Part shown: piece after piece, positions 8,231 through 16,753 of the stretch
How the letters are laid out: every line of letters begins with the position of its first letter
How positions within the stretch are numbered: the first letter of the stretch is position 1
Made by a program: the position numbers and the translations under genes
Notes under the pieces: model-generated
Told to the model about the DNA's origin: nothing
Seen by the model: only the letters and a program-made list of their open reading frames with translations
Database searches by the model: none
From: Xenophilus sp. E41
Lineage (GTDB): Bacteria > Pseudomonadota > Gammaproteobacteria > Burkholderiales > Burkholderiaceae_C
NCBI RefSeq assembly: GCF_003671765.1
Contig: NZ_QPIB01000009.1
Span: 399,713 to 463,712 of the forward strand
DNA length: 64,000 nt
Direction of reading: 5' to 3'

Positions 8231-9571
8231 ATGACCCGCATCGCATTCACCAACGTCCGCATCTTCGACGGCACGGGCGAAGACACCTACACCGGCGACG
8301 TACTCGTCGAAGGCAAGCGCATCGTCGAGGTGGCCCGCGCGCCCAATCGCGTGAGTACCGACGACGCCCGCGTCATCGGCGGACGGGGCCGCTTCCTCAT
8401 GCCCGGAATGACAGAGGCGCACACGCATTTCTCGTGGAACGATCAGCCGAGCCTGGCCGCCATCCAGTTCATGCCCCCGGAGGAGCACATCCTTTGGTGC
8501 GTACGAGTTGCCAAGCGCTACCTGGACATGGGCTGGACGTCCGCGATCGGCGCGGCTGCGGCCAAGCCGCGCCTGGATGTCGTACTTCGCAACGCCGTGG
8601 AGGCAGGCGAGTTTCCGGGGCCTCGCTATCTCGCCGGCAGCCAGGAGATCACGACCATCGGCGCGCTTGGAGACAACACGCTGCCTCACATGGACTTCGA
8701 AGAACTGAGCTTCGGGAGCGTTTGCAGCGGGCCCGAAGAGATTCGTCGCTCTGCGCGCAAGTTCATCAAGTACGGCGTCGACCACCTGAAGATCAACCTG
8801 TCAGGTGAGTACATTGCGGGCCTGCCGGCCGAGATGTCGCCATTCTCGGAGGAAGAAGTGGCGATGCTCTCGCATGAAGCCAAACGCTACGGCAAGCGCA
8901 TTGCGGCGCACGCCCGGTCGAGCGAATCGGTCAAGCAGTGCGTCCGCCACGGGATCGAGATGGTCTATCACGCGAGTTTTGCGGACGAGGAAGCTCTGGA
9001 CATGCTTGAGGCGGCCAAGGACAGGCACTTTGTCGCACCGGGCATCGGCTGGCTGGTTCGCACCACCTTCAACGCCGCCGAGTACGGCATCACCGAGGCT
9101 GTCGCGACACAGATGGGCTACAAGCGCGAACTGGAGATCGCCTCGGCATCGCTGCGCAAGATGCATCAGCGCGGCATCCGCATCCTGCCGGGCGGCGACT
9201 ACGGCTTTGCGTGGATGCCGCACGGCACCAACGCCAATGACCTGCAGTACTTCGTGGACTACATCGGCATGACGCCCAAGGAAGCATTGCTGGCAGCGAC
9301 GAAGCTGGGCGGCCAGATCATGCTGCGTCCTGACGAACTGGGCCAGCTGAGGGCGGGCTTCCTGGCGGACATCGTGCTGGTCGATGGCGACCCGCTGGAA
9401 GACCTTTCGCTCCTGACCGACCCCGCGAAGATCCAGCTCGTGATGAAGGAGGGCGTGATCTACAAGGATTGCGCGACCCCCGTCCCCGCGGAGGCTACGC
9501 TGCACCTGGAAGGGGCCGACTTTCCGCTTCGCGAGGAAGGCGTCAAGGAAGCGCTTGCTGAAATGCATTGA
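8231..9571 (+). CDS. Metal-dependent amidohydrolase (imidazolonepropionase-like)
   Basis: This 446-residue TIM-barrel amidohydrolase has the full set of ligands: TEAHTHF (HxH) near residue 65, a Lys in LKINLSGEY near residue 185, His in RIAAHARS, His in MVYHASF, and Asp in LPGGDYGF. The small N-terminal and C-terminal beta-sandwich parts (FTNVRIFDGTG, ADIVLVDGDPLED) are intact. Such enzymes hydrolyse cyclic amides, dipeptides or lactone-like rings. A GGAGGA site precedes the ATG. It ends the operon with the FAH and alpha/beta hydrolases; the combination suggests degradation of a heterocycle or cyclic amide, by inference. Confidence 0.85.
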   Translation: MTRIAFTNVRIFDGTGEDTYTGDVLVEGKRIVEVARAPNRVSTDDARVIGGRGRFLMPGMTEAHTHFSWNDQPSLAAIQFMPPEEHILWCVRVAKRYLDMGWTSAIGAAAAKPRLDVVLRNAVEAGEFPGPRYLAGSQEITTIGALGDNTLPHMDFEELSFGSVCSGPEEIRRSARKFIKYGVDHLKINLSGEYIAGLPAEMSPFSEEEVAMLSHEAKRYGKRIAAHARSSESVKQCVRHGIEMVYHASFADEEALDMLEAAKDRHFVAPGIGWLVRTTFNAAEYGITEAVATQMGYKRELEIASASLRKMHQRGIRILPGGDYGFAWMPHGTNANDLQYFVDYIGMTPKEALLAATKLGGQIMLRPDELGQLRAGFLADIVLVDGDPLEDLSLLTDPAKIQLVMKEGVIYKDCATPVPAEATLHLEGADFPLREEGVKEALAEMH

Positions 9572-9607
9572 TTGAAGATCGGCGCCAGCCGTGGTCGATG
9601 CCAGACA

Positions 9608-10585
9608 CTACTCCAGCCGGATATTCGACCGCTGCACCACCGCCTTCCATTTCGCCGACTCGCTCGCCATGAACCGGCGCATCTCTTCGGGGGTGCTGCC
9701 CCACGGCTCGATATCGAATTCAAGAAGGCGGCGCCGCGTTTCTGCGCCCCTGACGAGAGTCGCGATGGCGGTGGAAAGCCGGCCGGTGATGGCCGGATCC
9801 GTGGATCGGGGTGCGACCAAGCCGAACCAGACGAGGACCTCGATGTCCTTGAAGCCGGCTTCGGCGAGTGTCGGCACATCCGGGAACAAGGCGCTGCGCC
9901 GTCCGCCCGTGACCGCCAGCGCGCGGATGGTGCCCGCACGGGCGTGCTGGACGGCGGTGGTCGTGTTGTCGAACATCACCGGGATGCGGCCGGACAGCAG
10001 GTCCGTGTAGGCCGGCGCGGTGCCGCGATAGGGCACATGGAGCATCTCGGTCCCGGTGCGGTACTTGACCAGCTCACCGGCCAGATGAAGCGGTGAGCCC
10101 GCGCCGGCCGAGGCATACGAGTACTTCTCTGGCGCCGCGCGCAGGAGTTGCACCAGTTCCGCCACGTTCCTGGCAGGCACCTTGCTGTTCACCACCAGCA
10201 CCAGCGACGAACTGCCGATGACGCTGATCGGCGCGAAGTCGCGCTGCGGGTCGTAGCGCAGGTTGGGATAGACGCTCTGGTTGATCGCGAGGCTGGCGGT
10301 GTTGCCCAGCAGCAGCGTGTACCCATCCGGCCTGGCAGCAGCCACCGCCTGCGCACCGACGGCGCCCGCCGCGCCGCCCGCGCGGTTGTCGACGACGAAG
10401 CTGCCGCCGATCTGCTCGCCCAGACTCTGGGCCATGATGCGGGCGAGCAGGTCATTGGTCCCGCCGGAGAGAAAGGGCACGACGATCTGCACGGGCCTGG
10501 AGGGATAGATCTCGGCGCGCGCGGCCGTGCCGAAGGCCGGAGCCGCACAGAGCGCACCGGCCTGGAGGAAGTGGCGCCGCTTCAT
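9608..10585 (-). CDS. Bug family (TctC-like) periplasmic solute-binding protein
   Basis: This 325-residue protein opens with a secretion signal (MKRRHFLQAGA, cleavage near ARA-EIYPS) and carries Bug hallmarks: PVQIVVPF, an RPDGYTLLLG segment, LRYDPQRDFAPI and HVPYRGTAPA. Bug proteins bind carboxylates or aromatic acids in the periplasm for TctAB-type transport or signalling; no tctAB genes occur in the window. Its start overlaps the stop of the upstream decarboxylase-like gene (ATGA, 10582-10585), so the two are co-translated. The likely ligand is the substrate of that enzyme, possibly a hydroxybenzoate-type acid, by inference. Confidence 0.9.
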   Translation of the reverse strand: MKRRHFLQAGALCAAPAFGTAARAEIYPSRPVQIVVPFLSGGTNDLLARIMAQSLGEQIGGSFVVDNRAGGAAGAVGAQAVAAARPDGYTLLLGNTASLAINQSVYPNLRYDPQRDFAPISVIGSSSLVLVVNSKVPARNVAELVQLLRAAPEKYSYASAGAGSPLHLAGELVKYRTGTEMLHVPYRGTAPAYTDLLSGRIPVMFDNTTTAVQHARAGTIRALAVTGGRRSALFPDVPTLAEAGFKDIEVLVWFGLVAPRSTDPAITGRLSTAIATLVRGAETRRRLLEFDIEPWGSTPEEMRRFMASESAKWKAVVQRSNIRLE

Positions 10586-11577
10586 GTCGAATGGACCAGG
10601 TCGGCCACGTCGAGCCCGAGTACCCGCGCCGCGTTCTTCCAGGCGAGCTTTTGGCGCAAGGCGTCGGGCAGGTCGAGCGCATGGAAGAAGCGGGTGCCGA
10701 CTGCGTTGGACTCATAGGGCCAGTCCACCGAGAACAGGATGTTGTCTTCGCCCATGACGTCGAGCGCGCAGCGGAACGCCGGAGGAGAAAAGGCGCCGCT
10801 CGTGGTGATCACGAGGTTCTCGCGGAAGCAGTCGCGCGGGCGCTTCCTGAGGCCACGGCGGCTGACCACGTAAGGCGTGTGGTCCTCCATCCGCTCGAAG
10901 CCGAAGGGCAGGCCTTCGCCTAGGTGGCCGAGGATGATCTTCAGCCGCGGAAACTGGTCGAAGACGCCGCCGAAGAGCATCCGCAGGAAATGCATGCTCG
11001 CATCCATCGCAAAGCCCCAGGCCGGGCGCGCCAGGTCCTCGTAACCGTCGAAGTAGCTGCCCATCAGTCCGGGGTGCGGCGCGCCGGGATGCAGGTAGAC
11101 CGGCACGTCGCGCGCCTGCGCCAGCTCGAAGAGCGGCCAGAAGTGCTTGTCGTCGAGAAAGCTGCCGAAGGTGTGCCCGTTGATCATGGCGCCCACGAAC
11201 CCCTGGTCGAGCCGGGCCGCGAACTCCGACAAGGCGAGGGGCATCTCCGAGGTGGGCAGCGCCGCGAAGGCGCGGAAGCGCATCGGGTGTGCGGCGACCG
11301 CGGCGGCCATCCGGTCGTTCGCTTCGCGGGCCAGGGCGATCGCCAGGTCGCCGCGGTAGGCCTGGCAGCCCGGGGTGGTGAGCGACAGAACCTGCAGGCT
11401 GATGCCCGTGGCGTCCATGTGGGCGAGACGGCTGTGGCCGACGTCGAGCAGTTCCTTCTCGATGTCGTGGCCCAGGTGGGCGCTGCGCGCCGCATACCAG
11501 GTCTGGCGTACCGGATCGAAGGATGCTTCCTTGTGCAGGGGCGTGGTGATGTGCTCTTCGAGCGTGATGAGGGTCAT
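10582..11577 (-). CDS. Amidohydrolase of the ACMSD/gamma-resorcylate decarboxylase family
   Basis: The ATG at 11577 follows an AAGGAG site and gives 331 residues, close to gamma-resorcylate decarboxylase length. The first metal motif is TLEEH (Glu-x-His), the form seen in resorcylate and salicylate decarboxylases rather than HxH. Other metal or acid residues are in YLHPGAPH, the His of LGHLGEG and the Asp of FSVDWPYE. It would catalyse reversible non-oxidative decarboxylation or a related hydrolysis in the cytoplasm. It heads a two-gene operon with a Bug receptor and is divergent from a LysR regulator. Confidence 0.8.
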   Translation of the reverse strand: MTLITLEEHITTPLHKEASFDPVRQTWYAARSAHLGHDIEKELLDVGHSRLAHMDATGISLQVLSLTTPGCQAYRGDLAIALAREANDRMAAAVAAHPMRFRAFAALPTSEMPLALSEFAARLDQGFVGAMINGHTFGSFLDDKHFWPLFELAQARDVPVYLHPGAPHPGLMGSYFDGYEDLARPAWGFAMDASMHFLRMLFGGVFDQFPRLKIILGHLGEGLPFGFERMEDHTPYVVSRRGLRKRPRDCFRENLVITTSGAFSPPAFRCALDVMGEDNILFSVDWPYESNAVGTRFFHALDLPDALRQKLAWKNAARVLGLDVADLVHST

Positions 11578-11662
11578 CGGCTTGTCTCCTTGGGGGCGCA
11601 TTGGGCCGCCAGGAACAAAGACGGTAAAGTTCAATTTCTCGAATGTTTCTTCAACAACATTG
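11578..11662. promoter_or_regulatory. Divergent LysR/decarboxylase promoter region
   Basis: This 85-base gap separates oppositely oriented starts. It is AT-rich near 11630-11660, with interrupted dyad symmetry around ATTTCTCGAAT (11634-11644) of the kind LysR proteins bind. The exact operator is uncertain. Confidence 0.35.
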
Positions 11663-12562
11663 ATGACCCGGATCAAGCCGCGGCAGCTCAGCTGCTTCCT
11701 CGAGGTGTTCCACCGCCGGAAGATCGCGCTGGCCGCCGAGCAGTTGCACATGACCCAGTCGGCGGTCAGCATGAGCCTCAAGCAGCTGGAGGAGTCGGTG
11801 GGGGCGCCGCTGTTCGACCGGACCACCCGTTCGCTGGTGCCGACGCTTGCGGCGCTCGAACTCGCACCCATTGCCGAACGCATGCTGCGCGACAGCCGCC
11901 ACATGGAGAACATGTTCCGGCACACCCACGCCCGGGGCGGCAGGCTGTCGATCGTGACCACGCCCACGCTGGCACAGACGCTGCTGCCGAATCTCATCGC
12001 GGGTTTCGTGGCGGCCTGCGCAGATGTCCACGTCGATGTCATCGACGTCACGCCCGAGCACTTCGCGGCAACGCTGGCCTCGGGCCAGGCCGACATCGGT
12101 TTCGGCTTCCTCGGCCGGGACGACACCGAACTGAAGCAGCACCGCGTGATCGAGGACCAGCTGTGCCTGGTCATGCCCACGGCGACGCCCAGTGTCGAGG
12201 GCGATCACCTGAGCTGGAAGCGCCTGAAGGACATTCCGGTTGCGCTCACGCGCCCTGGCTACGGCATCAGGGAAATCATCGACAAGACGACGCTGGCCGC
12301 CGGCATCTCGCTGCAGGTTTCACACGAGGTGGGCCTGTTGACCACCGCGCTGGCCCTGACGTCGCGGGGCGTGACCAACACGATCGCGCCACGTCAGATT
12401 GCTTGCCAGCCGTACTTCTCCGGCCTGTCGGTGTGTCGCCTCCGGGCACCTGTGGTGCGCCGCGATGTGAGCGTGGTCTTCCAGGCGCACCGCACGCTCC
12501 CTCCGGCAGCGCGGCGGTTTCTGGACTTTGCCAGCGAGTTTGCGAGAGCTTCGCCTGCCTGA
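11663..12562 (+). CDS. LysR family transcriptional regulator
   Basis: The 299 residues from the ATG at 11663 match a full LysR-type regulator. The winged helix-turn-helix is at about residues 5-65 (IALAAEQLHMTQSAVSMSLKQ), and a periplasmic-binding-like effector domain covers about 90-295. It is divergent from the decarboxylase/Bug pair with only 85 bases between starts, the classic arrangement for a LysR activator and its target. The inducer is probably an aromatic acid or pathway intermediate; this is inferred from position. Confidence 0.85.
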   Translation: MTRIKPRQLSCFLEVFHRRKIALAAEQLHMTQSAVSMSLKQLEESVGAPLFDRTTRSLVPTLAALELAPIAERMLRDSRHMENMFRHTHARGGRLSIVTTPTLAQTLLPNLIAGFVAACADVHVDVIDVTPEHFAATLASGQADIGFGFLGRDDTELKQHRVIEDQLCLVMPTATPSVEGDHLSWKRLKDIPVALTRPGYGIREIIDKTTLAAGISLQVSHEVGLLTTALALTSRGVTNTIAPRQIACQPYFSGLSVCRLRAPVVRRDVSVVFQAHRTLPPAARRFLDFASEFARASPA

Positions 12563-12661
12563 GCGAATCGCGCAGCCAATCGAGCGATTCGCGTGGCGCC
12601 CGTCCGGCACGATGAGGCACCGCGGCATGGTGCCGCGACCTTCTCGCTTCCGGAGCCCGTC

Positions 12662-13693
12662 GTGCCATTCGCCTTCTTTCCCTTTCGCCTTCGCCATGCC
12701 CTGCGCCGTGCCGGCCTCGGTGCAGCGCTGACCCTGAGCGCCATCGCATCGGCGCAACCCGCAGCGCCGGCGCCGCCACCCGGTGCAGCCCGGGCCCTCC
12801 AGCAGGTCCCCGGCTACTACCACCAGGCCATCGGCACCCTGCGCGTCACCGCACTCTTCGATGGCGTGGTGCAGTTGCCGCGCGCACAGATCCAGGGCCT
12901 CGCGCCCGCCGCCATCGATGCGCTGCTGCAGCGACGCTACGTGCCCGAGTCGCCGCAGGGGCTGCAGACGGCGGTCAATGCCTACCTGGTCCACGTCGGC
13001 GGGCGGCGCGTGCTGGTGGACGCGGGCACGGCCGACTGCTTCGGCCCAGGCCTGGGGCAGGTGGTCGCCAACCTGCAGGCGGCGGGCGTGTCGCCCGCCC
13101 AGGTGGACGACGTGCTGCTCACGCATGCGCACCCCGACCACCTGTGCGGCGTGCTGGGTGCCGACGGCGCGCGCGCTTTTCCCACCGCCACGCTGTGGCT
13201 GGACGACACCGAGCTGCGCTACTGGGAAGGGCCCGAGGCCGAGGCGCGCACGCCGAAGGCGCTGCGCTTTGTGGTCGGCCAGGCGCGGCGCGCTCTGGCG
13301 CCCTACCAGGCGGCGGGGCAGGTGCGCAGCTTCAAGCCGGGCGATGCGGGGCTGCCGGCCGGCATCCAGGCCCTGGCGTCGCCGGGCCACACGCCGGGCC
13401 ACACCTCGTACCTGATCGACGGCGGCGACGCGCAGAAGCTGCTGGTGTGGGGCGACGTGGTGCACTACCACGTGGTGCAGTTCGCGCGGCCGTCGGCCAG
13501 TTTCGAGGCGGACGTGGACCGCGTGCGGGCGATCGCCTCGCGCCGGCAGTTGCTGGCGCAGGCGGCGCGTGCGGGCTGGAGGGTGGCCGGGGCACACCTG
13601 CCGTTTCCGGGCTTGGGCCACGTGCGTGCCGAAGGCGCAGCCTACGCCTGGGTGCCGGCGGAGTTCTCGCCGCTGCCCGCGGTGCCGCGTTGA
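12662..13693 (+). CDS. Exported metallo-beta-lactamase-fold hydrolase
   Basis: I choose the GTG at 12662, preceded by a CCGGAG site, because it puts a signal peptide (about 30 residues, ending in AIASAQPA) at the very start; a GTG at 12593 would add 23 odd residues. The mature part has the metallo-beta-lactamase set: LTHAHPDHLCG (HxHxDH), SPGHTPGHT, WGDVVHYH and a late GAHLPFPG. It is therefore a probable periplasmic dinuclear-zinc hydrolase, related to quorum-quenching or alkylsulfatase-like members. It lies alone between a LysR and a LacI gene; the substrate is unknown. Confidence 0.8.
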   Translation: MPFAFFPFRLRHALRRAGLGAALTLSAIASAQPAAPAPPPGAARALQQVPGYYHQAIGTLRVTALFDGVVQLPRAQIQGLAPAAIDALLQRRYVPESPQGLQTAVNAYLVHVGGRRVLVDAGTADCFGPGLGQVVANLQAAGVSPAQVDDVLLTHAHPDHLCGVLGADGARAFPTATLWLDDTELRYWEGPEAEARTPKALRFVVGQARRALAPYQAAGQVRSFKPGDAGLPAGIQALASPGHTPGHTSYLIDGGDAQKLLVWGDVVHYHVVQFARPSASFEADVDRVRAIASRRQLLAQAARAGWRVAGAHLPFPGLGHVRAEGAAYAWVPAEFSPLPAVPR

Positions 13694-13721
13694 GGCTGCC
13701 GGGGCTTCGGCCGCCCGGGCG

Positions 13722-14741
13722 CTAGCGCCGACTTGGACCGACGACCGACTCGCGGTGCTCGTAGCGCAGCTCCACGCGCTCGCGCCTGGCCGGGAGCGAG
13801 GGCTCGTTGATTCGGCCGAGCACGAGCGACACCAGATGCCGCGCCGCCACCTGCATGTCGATGGTCAGCACGGACACCGCCGGATCGTGCTCGCGCGCGA
13901 AGGGCGTGTCGCCGATGGCGATGATCGAGAGGTCCTGCGGCATCCTCAAGCCGCGCGCCGCCACGGCGCGCAAGGCGCTGGTGAGCATGTGCGTGCCCTG
14001 CACGATGAGCGCCGTCGGGGGGCGCGGCCGTGCCAGCAGACCGCTGATCTCGGCGAACGCCGAGGCGGTGACGTTCTCGGCCTGCACCACGAGGTCCGGC
14101 ACGGCGAGGCCCGCGCCGGTGAACGCGGCCCGGTAGCCCTGGATCCTTCGGCGGACCGGCCGGGTGTCGCCCTGCCACACGGCCAAGGCGATCTGCCGGT
14201 GCCCCATCTGCAGGAGCCGTTCGACCGCGCCGCGCACGCCCGCGGCGTGGTCGATGAGCACGCTGTCGTGCTGGCCCGGCAGTTCCCGGTCGAAGACGAC
14301 GACCGGCATGGGTAATGATTTCAGCGCCTCGGCCAGTCGGGCGCTGCGCTCGTTGCCCGGCGCCAGGATCACGCCGTCCATGCCGCGGTGCGTGAACATC
14401 GAAAGCGCCCGGACTTCGCGCTCCTCGTCGTTCGCGCCGTTGGCGAGCAGCGGCAGGTAACCGACGCCCAGCAGTTCGTCCTCGATCGCCCGGAACACCT
14501 GGGCGTAAAGCGGGTTGGCGATGTCCGGCAGCAGGCAGCCGAGGGTGCGGCTCAGGCGCGATCGCAGCGCCTGGGCTGCATGGTTGGGCCGGTAGCCGAG
14601 CAGGGCGGCGGCCTGCTCGACCTTCTGCTGCACGGCCTGGGACGCCCCCGCGCCGTTGATGGCGCGCGACGCGCTGCCCAGCGACACGCCGGCCAGCCGC
14701 GCGACGTCGCGCAGGTCGACCTTGGCCTTGGTGGACGTCAT
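13722..14741 (-). CDS. LacI/GalR family transcriptional regulator
   Basis: This 339-residue repressor has an N-terminal LacI HTH (LRDVARLAGVSLGSASRAIN), a hinge near residue 55 (YRPNHAAQALRS) and a periplasmic-binding-like ligand domain to the end. It is divergent from the SDR/Bug cluster that starts at 14904. A perfect LacI-type palindrome lies between the two, and a weaker copy lies directly in front of its own ATG (14744-14755). It probably represses the cluster and perhaps itself until a sugar-like or acid ligand binds; ligand unknown. Confidence 0.9.
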   Translation of the reverse strand: MTSTKAKVDLRDVARLAGVSLGSASRAINGAGASQAVQQKVEQAAALLGYRPNHAAQALRSRLSRTLGCLLPDIANPLYAQVFRAIEDELLGVGYLPLLANGANDEEREVRALSMFTHRGMDGVILAPGNERSARLAEALKSLPMPVVVFDRELPGQHDSVLIDHAAGVRGAVERLLQMGHRQIALAVWQGDTRPVRRRIQGYRAAFTGAGLAVPDLVVQAENVTASAFAEISGLLARPRPPTALIVQGTHMLTSALRAVAARGLRMPQDLSIIAIGDTPFAREHDPAVSVLTIDMQVAARHLVSLVLGRINEPSLPARRERVELRYEHRESVVGPSRR

Positions 14742-14743
14742 TC

Positions 14744-14755
14744 GGGTTCGTTTCC
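14744..14755. promoter_or_regulatory. Degenerate LacI-type half operator before the lacI-like start
   Basis: GGGTTCGTTTCC matches 9 of 12 positions of the perfect operator at 14815-14826 and lies only 3 bases upstream of the regulator ATG. It could be an autoregulation site. The match is weak on one side. Confidence 0.3.
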
Positions 14756-14814
14756 AGTCCGCTCTTTCATGGGCTGAATCCTAGGTGACAGGCGTCAAGG
14801 GTAATCCCCATGTC

Positions 14815-14826
14815 GGAAACGTTTCC
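14815..14826. promoter_or_regulatory. LacI/GalR-type operator, perfect palindrome
   Basis: GGAAACGTTTCC is a perfect 12-base palindrome with the central CG typical of LacI/GalR operators. It sits in the gap between the divergent LacI regulator and the catabolic cluster, 74 bases upstream of the regulator start and 77 upstream of the SDR start. It is the best candidate binding site of the adjacent regulator. Confidence 0.75.
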
Positions 14827-14903
14827 AAATCGCGAGCATGAACACGTTCGACAACAAACCCGCGAGAGCAGCGACCGCATCTCGCCCACAGGAGACATCG
14901 CCC

Positions 14904-15749
14904 ATGCCCACCGCCATCGACCCCGGCGCCCAGCTTTTTTCCGAGGCGCTCGGACAACTCCGACCTTCCGCCGGCCGCCTCGCGGGGCGCAAGGTCCTCG
15001 TGGTGGGGGCGGGGCAGCGGGAGATCGACGACCCGCAGCCGCCGGTGGGCAACGGCCGCGCGATCTCGATGCTCTTCGCACACGAGGGCGCGACGCTCAC
15101 CTGCGTCGACGTCAACCCGGCGGCCCTGGCGACCACATGCGAACTGGTGCGCGAGGCCGGCGGCACGGCGTACGCCGAGGTGGCCGACGTGGCCGACGCC
15201 GATGCGATCCCGCGGGTGGTCCAGGCCGCGAGCGACCGGATGGGCGGGCTCGACGGACTGGTGATGGTGGTGGGGGTCGCGACCGGCCTGCCGCTGGACC
15301 TGCAGAACGCCGAGGCGTGGGACCGCGAGCATGCGGTCAACGTGCGCGCATGCATGCTCTTCGGCCAGCAGGCGCTGCGGCACATGACGCCGGGCGGGTC
15401 GATCGTGCTGCTGTCGTCCATCGCCGCGCTTCGCAACTCCAGCCGCAACCCGGCCTACGAGACCACCAAGGCGGCGCAGGTCGCCTTGGCGCGATCGATC
15501 GCGATGGCCGGGCAGCCCAAGGGCGTGCGCTGCAACAGCCTGCTGCCCGGGCTCATGGACACCCCCATGGGCCGCTTCGCGACCAAGCGGCGTGCGGACC
15601 GGCTCGCCATGCCGCTGCCCTTCGGGCGTCAGGGCACCGGGTGGGAAGTCGCGCACGCCGCGCTCTTCCTCGTGTCGAACGAGTCCTCCTACGTCAACGC
15701 CCACGCGCTGGTGGTGGACGGCGGGCTGACCGGTGGCATTTCGCGCTAG
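14904..15749 (+). CDS. Short-chain dehydrogenase/reductase (SDR)
   Basis: The ATG at 14904 has a GGAG site 9 bases upstream; the ATG at 14838 lacks one. The 281-residue product has a Rossmann fold, but the nucleotide loop is extended: the usual TGxxxGxG is replaced by GAGQRE, a spacer and NGRAI. The catalytic Ser (LLSSIAAL) and Tyr-Lys (AYETTKAA) are present, as is the C-terminal VVDGGLTGG. It probably oxidises a hydroxy-acid or hydroxyacyl substrate with NAD(P). It opens the cluster controlled by the LacI operator upstream. Confidence 0.85.
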   Translation: MPTAIDPGAQLFSEALGQLRPSAGRLAGRKVLVVGAGQREIDDPQPPVGNGRAISMLFAHEGATLTCVDVNPAALATTCELVREAGGTAYAEVADVADADAIPRVVQAASDRMGGLDGLVMVVGVATGLPLDLQNAEAWDREHAVNVRACMLFGQQALRHMTPGGSIVLLSSIAALRNSSRNPAYETTKAAQVALARSIAMAGQPKGVRCNSLLPGLMDTPMGRFATKRRADRLAMPLPFGRQGTGWEVAHAALFLVSNESSYVNAHALVVDGGLTGGISR

Positions 15750-15759
15750 GTGGCGCACG

Positions 15760-16749
15760 ATGCGATCCGTTCGACTGTCGCGGCGTGACCTGCTGGCGGC
15801 GGGAGCGCTCAACGCCCTGGGCTTGCGCGGCGCCTTCGCCGCCACCGAGGGCTACCCGGACCGGCCGCTGCGGATGGTCGTCGGGTTCCCTGCCGGTGGC
15901 TCGGCCGACCAGTCCGCAAGGCGCCTGGCCGACCAACTGGGCCGGCAACTGGGCAAGCCCGTGGTGGTGGACAACCGGCCCGGCGCCTCCGGGAACATCG
16001 CGGCGGCCGCCGCGGCGCGCAGCGCGCCCGACGGCTACACGCTGTTCTACGGCAGCAACGCCACCCACGCGATGAACGTCAGCCTGTATCCCCGGCTCGA
16101 CTACGACCCGGTGAAGGACTTCGCGCCCATCGCGCTCGACGGCAAGGTCTACAACGTGCTGTGCGTGAATCCCGGCTTCCAGGCCGCAGACCTGAACGCG
16201 CTGCTCGCGTTGGCGCGCAAGGCGCCCGACAGCATCGCCGTCGCCAGCCCGGGCAATGCCACGAGCGGGCACCTGTCGCTGGTGCTGGTGCAGCAGGCCT
16301 CGGGCGCGCGTTTCGTCCATGTGCCGTACAAGGGCAGCGCGCCGGCCGCCACCGACGTGCTCGGCGGCCAGGTGCCGGCGCTGTTCGACAACGTCGCGGG
16401 AACGCTCGCGCACATCCGCGCCGGCAAGCTGCGGCCGCTGGCCGTCACCTCGCGGCAACGCTTGCCGCTGCTGCCGGACGTGCCGACCTTCGAGGAACTC
16501 GGACTGCGCGGTTGCGAGATCGCGGCCTGGGGCGGCCTGTGGGCGCCGGCCGGCACGCCCGCGCCCGTCCTCCAACGGCTCAACGCCGAGATGAACCGCG
16601 CGCTCGCGACGCCGGCCGTGGCCGACCGCATGCGCGAACTGTCGGTCGAACCACAAGGCGGCAGCGCCGAAGCGCTGGCCGCATTCGCCGCCGAAGAAAC
16701 CCTCCGCTGGCGCGAAGTCATTCGCAAGGCCGGCATCCACCTGGACTGA
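15760..16749 (+). CDS. Bug family solute-binding protein
   Basis: The ATG at 15760 follows an AGGTGG site 10 bases after the SDR stop and gives 329 residues. The leader has a twin-arginine-like LSRRDLL followed by a hydrophobic stretch ending AFAATEG. Bug motifs are clear: RMVVGFPAGGSAD, VVDNRPGASG, APDGYTLFYG, LDYDPVKDFAPI and HVPYKGSAPA. It should capture an organic acid in the periplasm. It lies within a co-directional catabolic cluster; no TctAB membrane partner is nearby. Confidence 0.9.
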   Translation: MRSVRLSRRDLLAAGALNALGLRGAFAATEGYPDRPLRMVVGFPAGGSADQSARRLADQLGRQLGKPVVVDNRPGASGNIAAAAAARSAPDGYTLFYGSNATHAMNVSLYPRLDYDPVKDFAPIALDGKVYNVLCVNPGFQAADLNALLALARKAPDSIAVASPGNATSGHLSLVLVQQASGARFVHVPYKGSAPAATDVLGGQVPALFDNVAGTLAHIRAGKLRPLAVTSRQRLPLLPDVPTFEELGLRGCEIAAWGGLWAPAGTPAPVLQRLNAEMNRALATPAVADRMRELSVEPQGGSAEALAAFAAEETLRWREVIRKAGIHLD

Positions 16750-16753
16750 CACC

